A stretch of DNA of 64,000 nt from Gemmatimonadota bacterium (GTDB lineage: Bacteria; Gemmatimonadota; Gemmatimonadetes; Gemmatimonadales; Gemmatimonadaceae): contig JAJPIS010000107.1 in assembly GCA_021324635.1 (NCBI GenBank), positions 62,001-126,000 of the forward strand, in the 5' to 3' direction. The stretch's first letter is position 1; each line of letters begins with the position of its first letter. A model generated the notes under the pieces. The model searched no databases, was not told the DNA's origin, and saw only the letters and a list, made by a program, of their open reading frames with translations. Both the position numbers and the translations under genes were made by a program. Below, in pieces: positions 19,085 through 27,788 of the stretch.

Positions 19085-20449
19085 GTGCGGGCGGCGCTAA
19101 CGTCCGACCTCGCCATCCGCGAGGCGTATCAGGCGGACGTCTCCGGACTCCGGATGGTGCCGGAGGCGGTCGCGCGTCCGGCCTCGGAAGCCGAGGCGGT
19201 GGACGTGCTGCGGGAGGCCCAGGCGGCCGGGACGGCGGTGACCGCCGCCGGCGCGCAGAGCAGCACGACCGCGGCGTCGATCACCGACCGCGGCATCCTG
19301 CTCTCGATGCGGGCGTACCACGGGATCGTCGATGTCGATCCGATTGCCCGGACGGCCCGCGTGCGAGCCGGGACGCTCGTCGCCGACGTGAAGCAGGCCG
19401 TCGCGCCGCTCGGACTGACCTGGGCCCCGGACCCGACCAGCGAACACGAGAGCACGGTGGGTGGTGCGATCGCCTGCAACGCGTCGGGCGCGCGGACGTA
19501 CCGCTACGGACCGACGCGTGCCCATGTGGGGGCGCTCCGCGTGGCCCTCGCCGACGGCCGGGTCGTCGAGTTCCACCGACCGACGATCGAGAAGAATGCC
19601 GCGGGCTACGGGCTTGCCCAGGATCCCGTCGATTGGTTCATCGGGAGCGAGGGCACGTTGGCCGTGGTCCTCGAGGCCGAGCTGCGCCTCATGCCCAGAC
19701 CCACCGAGGTCGTCGGGCTCGCCCTGCCGTTCGCCGACGAGGCGCTGGCGCTCCGGTTCATCGGCGCGGCCCGGGAGGCACGCGACGTCGCCCCCCGGTG
19801 CCTGGAATACTTCGATGGCGCCGCGCTCGACATCGCGCGCAGCTGCGAGCAGGTCGACCTGCCAGCGCCCGCCGGTTCGACCCTCGTCTACACAGAGCAG
19901 GCCTGTGTGACGCCGTCCGCGCTCGACGCCTGGCTCGCGCTCGCCGAGGGACATGGCGCGGCCGCCGGCGATGTGGCCGTGTTCGAGGGAGAGAGTGCGA
20001 TCGCCCACGCCCGGGCGATGCGGCACGCCGTGCCGGCCGCCCTCAATGAGCGAGGCGCGAGCCTGCGGGGCACCGGCGGCCGGCGAGTGTCGACCGATTG
20101 GGCCGTTCCATTCGGCCGTCTCGAGGAGGCCATCGCTGCCGCGCGGGCGATCGCTGCCCGCTTCGGGGTACCGCCGGCGGTGACCTACGGGCACGCGGGG
20201 AACGGGCATCCGCACCAGAATTATCTCGCGCGCGATGCGCGTGAGGTCGCGACCATGGAGCGCGTCGTCGAGGAGACGCTCCGGACGGTGATCGCCATGG
20301 GTGGCACCATCGCCGCCGAGCACGGGATCGGGAAGCTCAAGCGTCGCTGGCTGCCGCTCCAGATGTCCTCGCTCCAGATCGCGGTCATGCGGGCCGTCAA
20401 GCGTGAGCTCGATCCGACCGGCCTGCTTGCACCCGGCAACATCTTCTGA
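19085..20449 (+). CDS. FAD-linked oxidase (glycolate / D-lactate / D-2-hydroxyglutarate dehydrogenase superfamily)
   Basis: VGGAIACNASGARTYRYGPTRAHVGALRVALADGR, WFIGSEGTLAVVLEAELRLMP, TYGHAGNGHPHQN, GGTIAAEHGIGKLKRRWL; GTG start. Confidence 0.85.
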   Translation: MRAALTSDLAIREAYQADVSGLRMVPEAVARPASEAEAVDVLREAQAAGTAVTAAGAQSSTTAASITDRGILLSMRAYHGIVDVDPIARTARVRAGTLVADVKQAVAPLGLTWAPDPTSEHESTVGGAIACNASGARTYRYGPTRAHVGALRVALADGRVVEFHRPTIEKNAAGYGLAQDPVDWFIGSEGTLAVVLEAELRLMPRPTEVVGLALPFADEALALRFIGAAREARDVAPRCLEYFDGAALDIARSCEQVDLPAPAGSTLVYTEQACVTPSALDAWLALAEGHGAAAGDVAVFEGESAIAHARAMRHAVPAALNERGASLRGTGGRRVSTDWAVPFGRLEEAIAAARAIAARFGVPPAVTYGHAGNGHPHQNYLARDAREVATMERVVEETLRTVIAMGGTIAAEHGIGKLKRRWLPLQMSSLQIAVMRAVKRELDPTGLLAPGNIF

Positions 20450-21168
20450 TGCACGCCTCGACGACGCCCGCTCGCGGTCCCGCCGCCCGGCTCGCCCAGT
20501 TCGCGTCGCTCGTGCTCGATGTGGATTCGACCCTCAGCCGCATCGAAGGGATCGAGTGGCTCGCTCAGCGGCGAGGGCCCGGCGTCGCCCGGACGGTCGG
20601 GGAGATGACCGAGCGCGCCATGTCCGGTGCCATCCCCCTGGATGCGGTCTATGGACAGCGCCTCGCCCTCGTGCGGCCGGCGCGCGCCGACATCGACGCC
20701 CTGGCATCGGCGTATGTCGACGGCATCATGCCCGGCGCGCGGCGCGCGCTCGAGGCCGTGCACCGCCAGGGGGTCCGGGTGGTGCTCGTGAGCGGTGGCG
20801 TCCGGCAGGCGATTCTGCCGCTGGCGAGCGCCGTCGGCGTGGACGAGCGCGACGTCCATGCGGTCCCCCTGGAGTTCGCGCCCGACGGGACCTATGTCGG
20901 CTTCGATGCCGGTTCGCCACTGGCACGCCGCGGCGGGAAGCCGGTCGTGGTCGCGGCGCTCGGGCTGCCCAGGGCGGTGTTGGCGCTGGGAGATGGCAAC
21001 ACCGACGCCGAGCTCAAGACCGCCGTGCCCGGCGGCCAGCAGGTGGTCGATGCGTTCGCCGCGTTTGTCGGGGTCGCGCGCCGGCCGGCGGTGGTCGCGG
21101 TCGCAGACTATGTCGTCGCGCGCTTCGATCAGCTCCCCCCGATCGTCCTGGGCACCGCTGTCCAATGA
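20449..21168 (+). CDS. serB: Phosphoserine phosphatase-like HAD hydrolase
   Basis: LVLDVDSTLSRIEGIEWLA, VVLVSGGVRQAILPLA, VLALGDGNTDAELKTAVPGG; start overlaps stop of upstream gene. Confidence 0.85.
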   Translation: MHASTTPARGPAARLAQFASLVLDVDSTLSRIEGIEWLAQRRGPGVARTVGEMTERAMSGAIPLDAVYGQRLALVRPARADIDALASAYVDGIMPGARRALEAVHRQGVRVVLVSGGVRQAILPLASAVGVDERDVHAVPLEFAPDGTYVGFDAGSPLARRGGKPVVVAALGLPRAVLALGDGNTDAELKTAVPGGQQVVDAFAAFVGVARRPAVVAVADYVVARFDQLPPIVLGTAVQ

Positions 21169-22331
21169 CGGCCACCGATCCTCACCCGTCGCCGCACCCG
21201 ACGCCGCGCCCCGCGCCTCGCCCCGGCTCCACTCGGATCGGACGCGAGACGTTCTTCCTCCCCGGACCGACCGAGGTACGTCCCGCCGTTCTCGCGGCGA
21301 TGACGCGCCCGATGATCGGGCACCGGAGCGCCGCGTTCCGCGCGCTCTTCGCGCGCTTGCAGGATGGTCTCCGCACGGTGTTCGGCACGCAGCGTCCGGT
21401 CTTCATTGCCTCCAGTTCGGCAACGGGCCTCATGGAGGCCGCGATCCGCAACGCCCCTGCGGGCCCGGTGCTGGCGCTGGTGAACGGGGGGTTTTCGGAG
21501 CGTTTCGCGAGAATCGCCGCCGCGTGCGGTCGTCGCGTCGACCGGTACGACGTACCGTGGGGCAGCGTTCACGATCCGGCCATCGTGACGACGCGGATAC
21601 GGGATGGCGGGCACACGACCGTCACGGTGGTCCACTCCGAGACATCGACGGGCGTACTGACGGATGTCCGCGCCATCGCCGATGCGGCACACGCCGCCGG
21701 CGCGGTGTGCTGCGTCGACAGCGTCTCGGGGATCCGCGGGGCCGAGCTCCGGTTCGACGCCTGGGGACTCGACTTCGTGCTGACCGGCTCGCAGAAGGCG
21801 CTGGCCCTGCCGCCGGGTCTCGCCTTCGCCGTCGCCTCGGACGCGTTCGTCGGACGTGGCGCCAGCGAGAACCGGGGCGTCTACTTCGATCTCGCCGAGT
21901 TTGCCACCGCCGCGGCACGGGATGAGGCGCCCAACACGCCCGCCCTACCGCTGTACTTCGCGCTCGACGTACAACTCGAGGCCGTCCTGGCGGAAGGCCT
22001 CGAGCAGGCCTGGGCTCGGCACGCCGCGATGGCTGCACGCACGGCGGCCTGGGTCGACGAGCTACGGCGGGAGGGCATCGCGCTCGCCATTCTGGCCCCC
22101 GCGGGGCATCGGTCGCCGACCGTCACGGCGGTTGTCCTGCCACCCGCGGTATCCGCAAAGGCCGTCGTCGACGCGGTCGCGGCACGCGGGTTCACGATCG
22201 GGACGGGCTACGGGCGGCTCGCGGACACCACGATCCGCATCGGCCACATGGGAGACCACACCGTGGGCGGCCTGGCCGACTGCCTGGCCGCCTGCCGGAG
22301 TGCCCTGATCGAGGTGGCGAAGCCCGGCTGA
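21165..22331 (+). CDS. Class V aminotransferase (serine-glyoxylate/alanine-glyoxylate type; probable phosphoserine transaminase by context)
   Basis: FFLPGPTEVRPAVLAAMTRPMIGHRS, VHSETSTGVLTDVRAIA, CCVDSVSGIRGAELRFDAWGLDFVLTGSQKALALPPGLAF; ATGA overlap with serB. Confidence 0.9.
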   Translation: MTATDPHPSPHPTPRPAPRPGSTRIGRETFFLPGPTEVRPAVLAAMTRPMIGHRSAAFRALFARLQDGLRTVFGTQRPVFIASSSATGLMEAAIRNAPAGPVLALVNGGFSERFARIAAACGRRVDRYDVPWGSVHDPAIVTTRIRDGGHTTVTVVHSETSTGVLTDVRAIADAAHAAGAVCCVDSVSGIRGAELRFDAWGLDFVLTGSQKALALPPGLAFAVASDAFVGRGASENRGVYFDLAEFATAAARDEAPNTPALPLYFALDVQLEAVLAEGLEQAWARHAAMAARTAAWVDELRREGIALAILAPAGHRSPTVTAVVLPPAVSAKAVVDAVAARGFTIGTGYGRLADTTIRIGHMGDHTVGGLADCLAACRSALIEVAKPG

Positions 22332-22462
22332 GATCGCTCGACCCGAAAAAGAGTGTCCGGCCCTCTGTGCCTCGAACGTCGACCTGGGTGAAAGCAGGAC
22401 GGCCACACACTGTGCGCACCGCCAATCCGGCGGCGCGCTCCACCGAGGAGGAGGTCCGACCC

Positions 22463-22654
22463 ATGTGTCCCGCGTGTCTCGCTTCCGTGGCACTCGTCGC
22501 CACGGGCACCACCTCGACCGGCGCGCTCACCGCGTGGGTCGTCCGCCGCCGGCCGCGCCCGGCCCGAGCGCCGTACCCCGAGGCCCGCGCGGCTCACGTC
22601 GGGCTCATCGCCCCGGCCCGCTCGAACACTTCGACCCAGGAGAACGGCAAGTGA
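22463..22654 (+). CDS. Small single-TM protein preceding DUF899
   Basis: GAGGAGGAGG RBS; MCPACLASVALVATGTTSTGALTAWVV; overlaps the next start. Confidence 0.7.
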   Translation: MCPACLASVALVATGTTSTGALTAWVVRRRPRPARAPYPEARAAHVGLIAPARSNTSTQENGK

Positions 22655-23367
22655 CCACCCCGACTGTCGCCACACGCGAGGAATGGCTGGCTGCCCGGCT
22701 GCGACTGCTACAGGCCGAGAAGGAGCTCACCCACCAACGCGATGCCCTGACCGCGATCCGCCGCGCCATGCCGATGGTGCGTGTCGACAAGCCGTACACG
22801 TTCGAGGGTCCGAGCGGACCGGCGACGCTGGGCGACCTCTTCGGCCCGCACCCACAGCTTCTGGTCTACCACTTCATGTTCGACCCGCGCGCCGACGAAG
22901 GGTGCCGAAGCTGCTCGTATTTCGCGGACAACGTCGCCGGAGCGGTGCAACACCTCGCGGCGCGCAACACGTCGTTCGTCGCCGTCTCGCGGGCGGCGAT
23001 CGCCAAGATCCAAACCTTCAAGCGCCGCATGGGGTGGACGTTCCCATGGGTCTCGTCGAGCACCTCGGACTTCAACTATGACTTCCGCGTGACGGTCGAC
23101 CGCTCCCGGAACATGGAGCACAACTACCAGAGCGCGCAGGCGCTATTCGACCGGGGTGAGCTGTGGGCACTCGAGGGCGAGCTCCCCGGCCTCAGCGTGT
23201 TCTATCGTCACGGGAGCGAGATCTATCACTCCTACTCGACGTACCAGCGTGGCCTCGATCCGTTCCTCAACACCTACACGCTGCTCGACCTCACGCCGCT
23301 CGGCCGCCAGGAGGACGACGGCCGCATCATGCAGTGGATCCGACACCACGACCGCTACGCGGCGTGA
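22651..23367 (+). CDS. DUF899 thioredoxin-like protein
   Basis: EKELTHQRDALTAIRRAMPMVRVDKPYTFEGPSG...DEGCRSCSYFADN...FPWVSSSTSDFNYDF...VFYRHGSEIYHSYSTYQRGLD. Confidence 0.93.
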   Translation: MTTPTVATREEWLAARLRLLQAEKELTHQRDALTAIRRAMPMVRVDKPYTFEGPSGPATLGDLFGPHPQLLVYHFMFDPRADEGCRSCSYFADNVAGAVQHLAARNTSFVAVSRAAIAKIQTFKRRMGWTFPWVSSSTSDFNYDFRVTVDRSRNMEHNYQSAQALFDRGELWALEGELPGLSVFYRHGSEIYHSYSTYQRGLDPFLNTYTLLDLTPLGRQEDDGRIMQWIRHHDRYAA

Positions 23368-23472
23368 GTGACCGTGCTCGGCGCGGCGGGATGGACCGCG
23401 CCGAGCGCGCTGGCGTGTCCCTGCGCACATTACCCGACAGGGCGACGACTCGTCGCAACGGCGGAAGAGACC

Positions 23473-23817
23473 ATGGGTGAATTCGTCTATCTCATTCGCA
23501 ATTCGGATCCCGCAACACTCGCCGGCTCGGGGCCGAACCAGTCCATGCAGAAATGGCTCGACTGGATGCGGCACCTCGAGGCGGGGGGCCATCTCAAGAA
23601 CCCGGGCCAGCCCCTGTCGCGCGTCGGGAGCGTGGTCCGAGGGCCGGACCGGGTAGTCACGGATGGGCCCTACGCCGAGACGAAGGACGTCATCGGCGGG
23701 TTCCTCATCATTGAAGCGGCGGACCTCGCCGATGCGGTGGAGCTGGCGAAGGGTTGCCCGATTCTGTCCCGCGGGGGCGCCGTCGAAGTGCGGGCCGTCG
23801 CGCGCCCCGACGCATAG
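23473..23817 (+). CDS. YCII/DGPF-family protein
   Basis: VTDGPYAETKDVIGGFLIIEAADLADAVELAKGCPI. Confidence 0.9.
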   Translation: MGEFVYLIRNSDPATLAGSGPNQSMQKWLDWMRHLEAGGHLKNPGQPLSRVGSVVRGPDRVVTDGPYAETKDVIGGFLIIEAADLADAVELAKGCPILSRGGAVEVRAVARPDA

Positions 23818-23820
23818 GGC

Positions 23821-25079
23821 GTGGACCCGGACCTGCCCGCCGTCCTGTTTCGCCGCGAATCCGGGCGGCTGGTCGCGGCGTTGACGCGTGTGTTCGGTGT
23901 CGCGAACCTCGCGCTCGCCGAGGACGTCGTGCAGGATGCATTCTGCCGTGCGCTCGAGGTCTGGAAACATACGGGCGTCCCGGACAATCCGGCGGCGTGG
24001 CTCATGGCGGCGGCAAAGAATCGCGCGCTCGACGTGATCCGGCGCGAGCGCACCGCGACCGCGTACGCGCCAGAGATGGGCCGGTGGCTCCAGACGGAAT
24101 GGACGGCGGCGCCTGCGATCGACGAAGCATTTGCGGGCGAAGCGATCCGCGACGAGCAACTGCGGATGATCTTCTCCTGCTGTCATCCGCGCCTGCCGGA
24201 AGAAGCCCAGATCGTCCTCGTGCTTCACATTCTCTGCGGTTTCAGCACCGCGGAGATCGCCGCCGCGCTGCTCAGCGGGTATGCAGGCATCGAAAAGCGC
24301 TTGTCGCGCGGAAAGAAAGCGCTCGCCGCGTCGAAACGCCTGTTCGATCTCCGCGACGCCGACTTCGACGACCGGCTCTCGAGCGTGCACCGCGCGTTGT
24401 ACCTGCTGTTCAACGAGGGCTATCACGGCGCGGGGCAGAGAGCTCCGTTCAGGCCGACCTCTGCCGGGAGGCGATGCGCCTCACCGGGCTGCTCCGTGAG
24501 TCTCCACGCACCGGAACGCCGACGACGACCGCTCTCGCGGCCCTCATGGCGCTGCACGCGGCGCGCTTGCCGGCGCGGCTCGACACGGTGGGAGAGCTGA
24601 GCCCGTTCGCGGAGCAGGACCGTGCGCGCTGGGATCAACGCCTGCTACGCGAAGGCCTCGAGCTGCTCGAGGCATCGGCCGTCGGCGAGACCCTCTCGCC
24701 GTATCACGTCGAGGCGGCGATCGCCGCGGTTCACGCCACCGCCGAGCGCGCTGATGACACCGATTGGGAGACGGTGGTCGAGCTGTACGACCGGCTGATG
24801 GTGCTGCGTCCGTCGCCCGTCGTCGCGCTCAATCGCGCCGTCGCGGTCGCCCAGCTCGAGGGCGCGGAGCATGGCCTCGCGGAGATCGCAGGCATCGAGG
24901 ATGTCGAACGGCTCGCCCGCTACCCGTTCTACCCGGCGGCGATCGCCGAACTGGAGATGCGCCTCGGACGCGTGGCGGACGCGCGCGGGCATTTTCTTCG
25001 CGCGATGGAGCTGGCGCGCAATCCGATGGAACGGCGCTACATCGAGCGCCGACTCGACGCGTGCGGCCCGTCGCGATAG
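23821..25079 (+). pseudogene. ECF42-type RNA polymerase sigma factor with C-terminal extension, frameshifted near 24433
   Basis: N-terminal half in frame 1 (ORF 23821-24600) up to LYLLFNEGYHGAG; C-terminal half in frame 3 (ORF 23754-25079) from ESSVQADLCREAMRLTGLL onward. One extra G in the GGGG run restores one protein. Adjacent YCII gene is the known ECF42 partner. Confidence 0.8.
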
Positions 25080-25144
25080 GGCGTCGGTCAGATCAGCGGT
25101 TCCCGCCGGACCCCTGGGCGGTGCTCCCGGGCCCCGCCACGTCG

Positions 25145-26126
25145 TCACGGGATCAGCACCGCGGCACCGTCCACGGCGCCGCGCCGGAGCTCGGCCAGCG
25201 CGCGGTTGGCGTGGGCCAGCCGGTACGGGGCGATGGTCGTGCGGACCGGGATCGTCGGCGCGAGGGCCAGGAATTCCTCGGCGTCGCGTCGGGTGAGATT
25301 GGCGACCGAGCGGAGGATGCGTTCCCCCCACAGGAGCTCGTACGGGAACTGTGGAATGTCGCTCATGTGGATTCCCGCGCAGACAACGGTCCCGCCGGGC
25401 TCGATGGCGCGAAGCGCCGCCGGCACCAGCGCGCCCACCGGCGCGAAGATGATCGCCGCGTCGAGCGGTTCAGGGGGCGCGCTCTCGGAGCTCCCGGCCC
25501 ACTCGGCACCGAGGCTGCGCGCGAACGCCTGACCGGTGACGTCGTTGCGCCGCGTGAACGCGAACACACGACGTCCCTCGGCGCGAGCCACCTGGGCGAC
25601 GATGTGCGCGGACGCCCCGAAGCCGTACCCCGAGCCGTCCGGCATCGCCCGCGGCGCGCAACGCGCGGTATCCGATGAGACCCGCACAGAGCAGGGGCGC
25701 GGCCTCTGCGTCGTCGTAGTGGTCGGGGATCGCGACCGCAAAGCGCTCGTCGGCGATCGCGAACTCCGCGTAGCCGCCCGGCAAGGTGTAGCCCGTGAAG
25801 CGCGCAAAGGGGCACAGATTTTCCTGCCCGCGCAGGCAGAATTGGCAGATCCCGCACGCCCAGCCGAGCCACGGCACTCCGATCCGCGCGCCGATCTCGA
25901 AGCGCCGGGCACCCGGACCGCGGTCGACCACCGAGGCCACGATCTCATGGCCGAGCACCAGTGGCAGTGCCGGATCCGTCAGCTCACCGTCGAGCACGTG
26001 CAGGTCCGTGCGACAGACACCGCACGCGTGCACTCGGGCGACAATCTGTCCGGCACGCGGATGCGGCTGCTCGACGTCGGCGAGCCGCAGCGGATGCTTC
26101 GGAGCGTCCAGAAGCATGGCGCGCAT
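25145..26126 (-). pseudogene. Zinc-dependent alcohol dehydrogenase, frameshifted near 25640
   Basis: N-terminal half in ORF 25470-26126 (HACGVCRTDLHVLDGEL, GHEIVASVVDRG, GYRALRAAGDAGRL); C-terminal half in ORF 25145-25948 (YGFGASAHIVAQVARAEGRRVFAFTR...AVLIP). Confidence 0.85.
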
Positions 26127-26310
26127 GTCAACCCCGATCGTTCATGGCGTGATCGACCGCGACTCGCTGACGGTCGGCGGGTGGCGGGCGGCGGTAGGGT
26201 CCGGCGCCTAATGCTAGACGCAAGTCGGCCGCCGTGGCGCCCGCGTCCGACCTGGCGGCGGACTCACCGGGATTCCCCCGGCGGGCGACGCCCGTTACTC
26301 TGGCTTGTCC

Positions 26311-27507
26311 ATGGCTGAAGAGGATACGCGGGGCGAACGGCCGAGCTCGAGGTACATCGCGCCGCTGGACGGGTTGCGCGGCATCGCGATCGCCGCGGTG
26401 TTCCTCTACCACGAGGATCTCTTTGCCGGGCCCACGAGCGTGACCGCGCTCGACCGCGGCGTGCACGCGATCACGGCCCTGGGATGGGCGGGAGTCGATC
26501 TCTTCTTCGTGCTCTCCGGATACCTGATCACCGGGATCCTGATCGACGCCAAGGGGACGGCCAACTACTTCCGAACCTTCTACGCCCGTCGGGTACTCCG
26601 GATCTTCCCGGCGTACTACGCGTTTCTCGCGCTCTACTTCTTCGTGCGGCCGCACCTGCCCGTCGGGCACTATCCCGCGGTCGATCCGGGGGTTCAGCTC
26701 TGGTCCTGGGACTACACGAGCAACGTGCTCGTCGCCATCCACGGGTGGACGGCCACCCCCAAGACCATCGACCACTTCTGGTCGTTGGCCGTCGAGGAAC
26801 AGTTCTACTTCGCGTGGCCGCTCCTCGTCTTCGCGCTCCCCAGGCGATGGCTGACCGTCGCGTGCCTCGCCCTCACGCTCAGCGCCCTCGGGACCCGCGT
26901 CGCCTTCATCGGTGCCGAGCATTGGGACGCGGCGCGCGTCCTCATGCCCGCCCGGATCGATTCCTTTGCCGTTGGCGGGCTCCTCGCGCTTGCCATGAGG
27001 GCGCCGACGGGACCGACCCTGCTCGCGAAGTGGGCGTGGCCGTGCGCCGGGGTCGCGGGCGCCCTGATCCCGGGCCTGTACTGGGTCCCGTGGATGCGGT
27101 TCGAGGCGCTGGCGACGATCACGCTCGCCATTGCCGTGCTCAGCGGCGCGCTGATCGCGGCCGCCGCCACCGCCTCGCCGCGTTCGACGGTGTACCGCGT
27201 GCTCGGCGCGGGCCCGCTGCCATTCGTGGGGCGCTACAGCTACGCGCTGTACATCGTTCACCAACCGGTGATTCTCGGATTGCTGTCTCTGGGCGTTCGG
27301 CCGACGATCGTGCACGCGATCGGGGGATCCGTCATGTCACAGCGCATCGCCTTTGGTGCCATCGCCGGTGCGGTCTCGCTCGCCGCGGCGCTCGCGAGTT
27401 GGTACCTCCTCGAGCGGCCATGCCTCGCGCTCAAGCGCCATTTCCGCTACGGGAGCGTCCCGTCAGATGCGGACGACGCCCAGGTGCCCGCCGTCGCCGT
27501 GGCCTGA
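26311..27507 (+). CDS. Acyltransferase-3 (OafA/YrhL-type) membrane protein
   Basis: YIAPLDGLRGIAIAAVFLYH, GWAGVDLFFVLSGYLITGIL, FYARRVLRIFPAYYAF, HFWSLAVEEQFYFAWPLL. Confidence 0.93.
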   Translation: MAEEDTRGERPSSRYIAPLDGLRGIAIAAVFLYHEDLFAGPTSVTALDRGVHAITALGWAGVDLFFVLSGYLITGILIDAKGTANYFRTFYARRVLRIFPAYYAFLALYFFVRPHLPVGHYPAVDPGVQLWSWDYTSNVLVAIHGWTATPKTIDHFWSLAVEEQFYFAWPLLVFALPRRWLTVACLALTLSALGTRVAFIGAEHWDAARVLMPARIDSFAVGGLLALAMRAPTGPTLLAKWAWPCAGVAGALIPGLYWVPWMRFEALATITLAIAVLSGALIAAAATASPRSTVYRVLGAGPLPFVGRYSYALYIVHQPVILGLLSLGVRPTIVHAIGGSVMSQRIAFGAIAGAVSLAAALASWYLLERPCLALKRHFRYGSVPSDADDAQVPAVAVA

Positions 27508-27788
27508 GTGGCCACCGAGCTACCGCGAGGCAGATCAACGAGTTAGTTATCTCGGTGGGAATTTATGCAGCCGGCGCACGGCGCCGCCGCAGCGCCCGCC
27601 CTCGGTGGTGCGTACTGGCTACGTTGGCCGACCGCGGGCGACGCACGTGGAACGAGTCTGCGGCTTCCGGCATTGCACTATCGTCCAGTCGAGAGTTCGC
27701 CGGCGTTGGGGCCTCGTCGCCTCTCCGGGCTCGCCGTGATCCGGCCGCCTGCCCGGCGTCGCGATTTTTGCCGCGAGGGGCACTTGGT

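Noticed and set aside
24425-24445. Programmed -1 frameshift as the default explanation for the split sigma factor
   Set aside because: Run of only four Gs, no obvious slippery heptamer; sequencing error or mutation is simpler, so kept only as an alternative.
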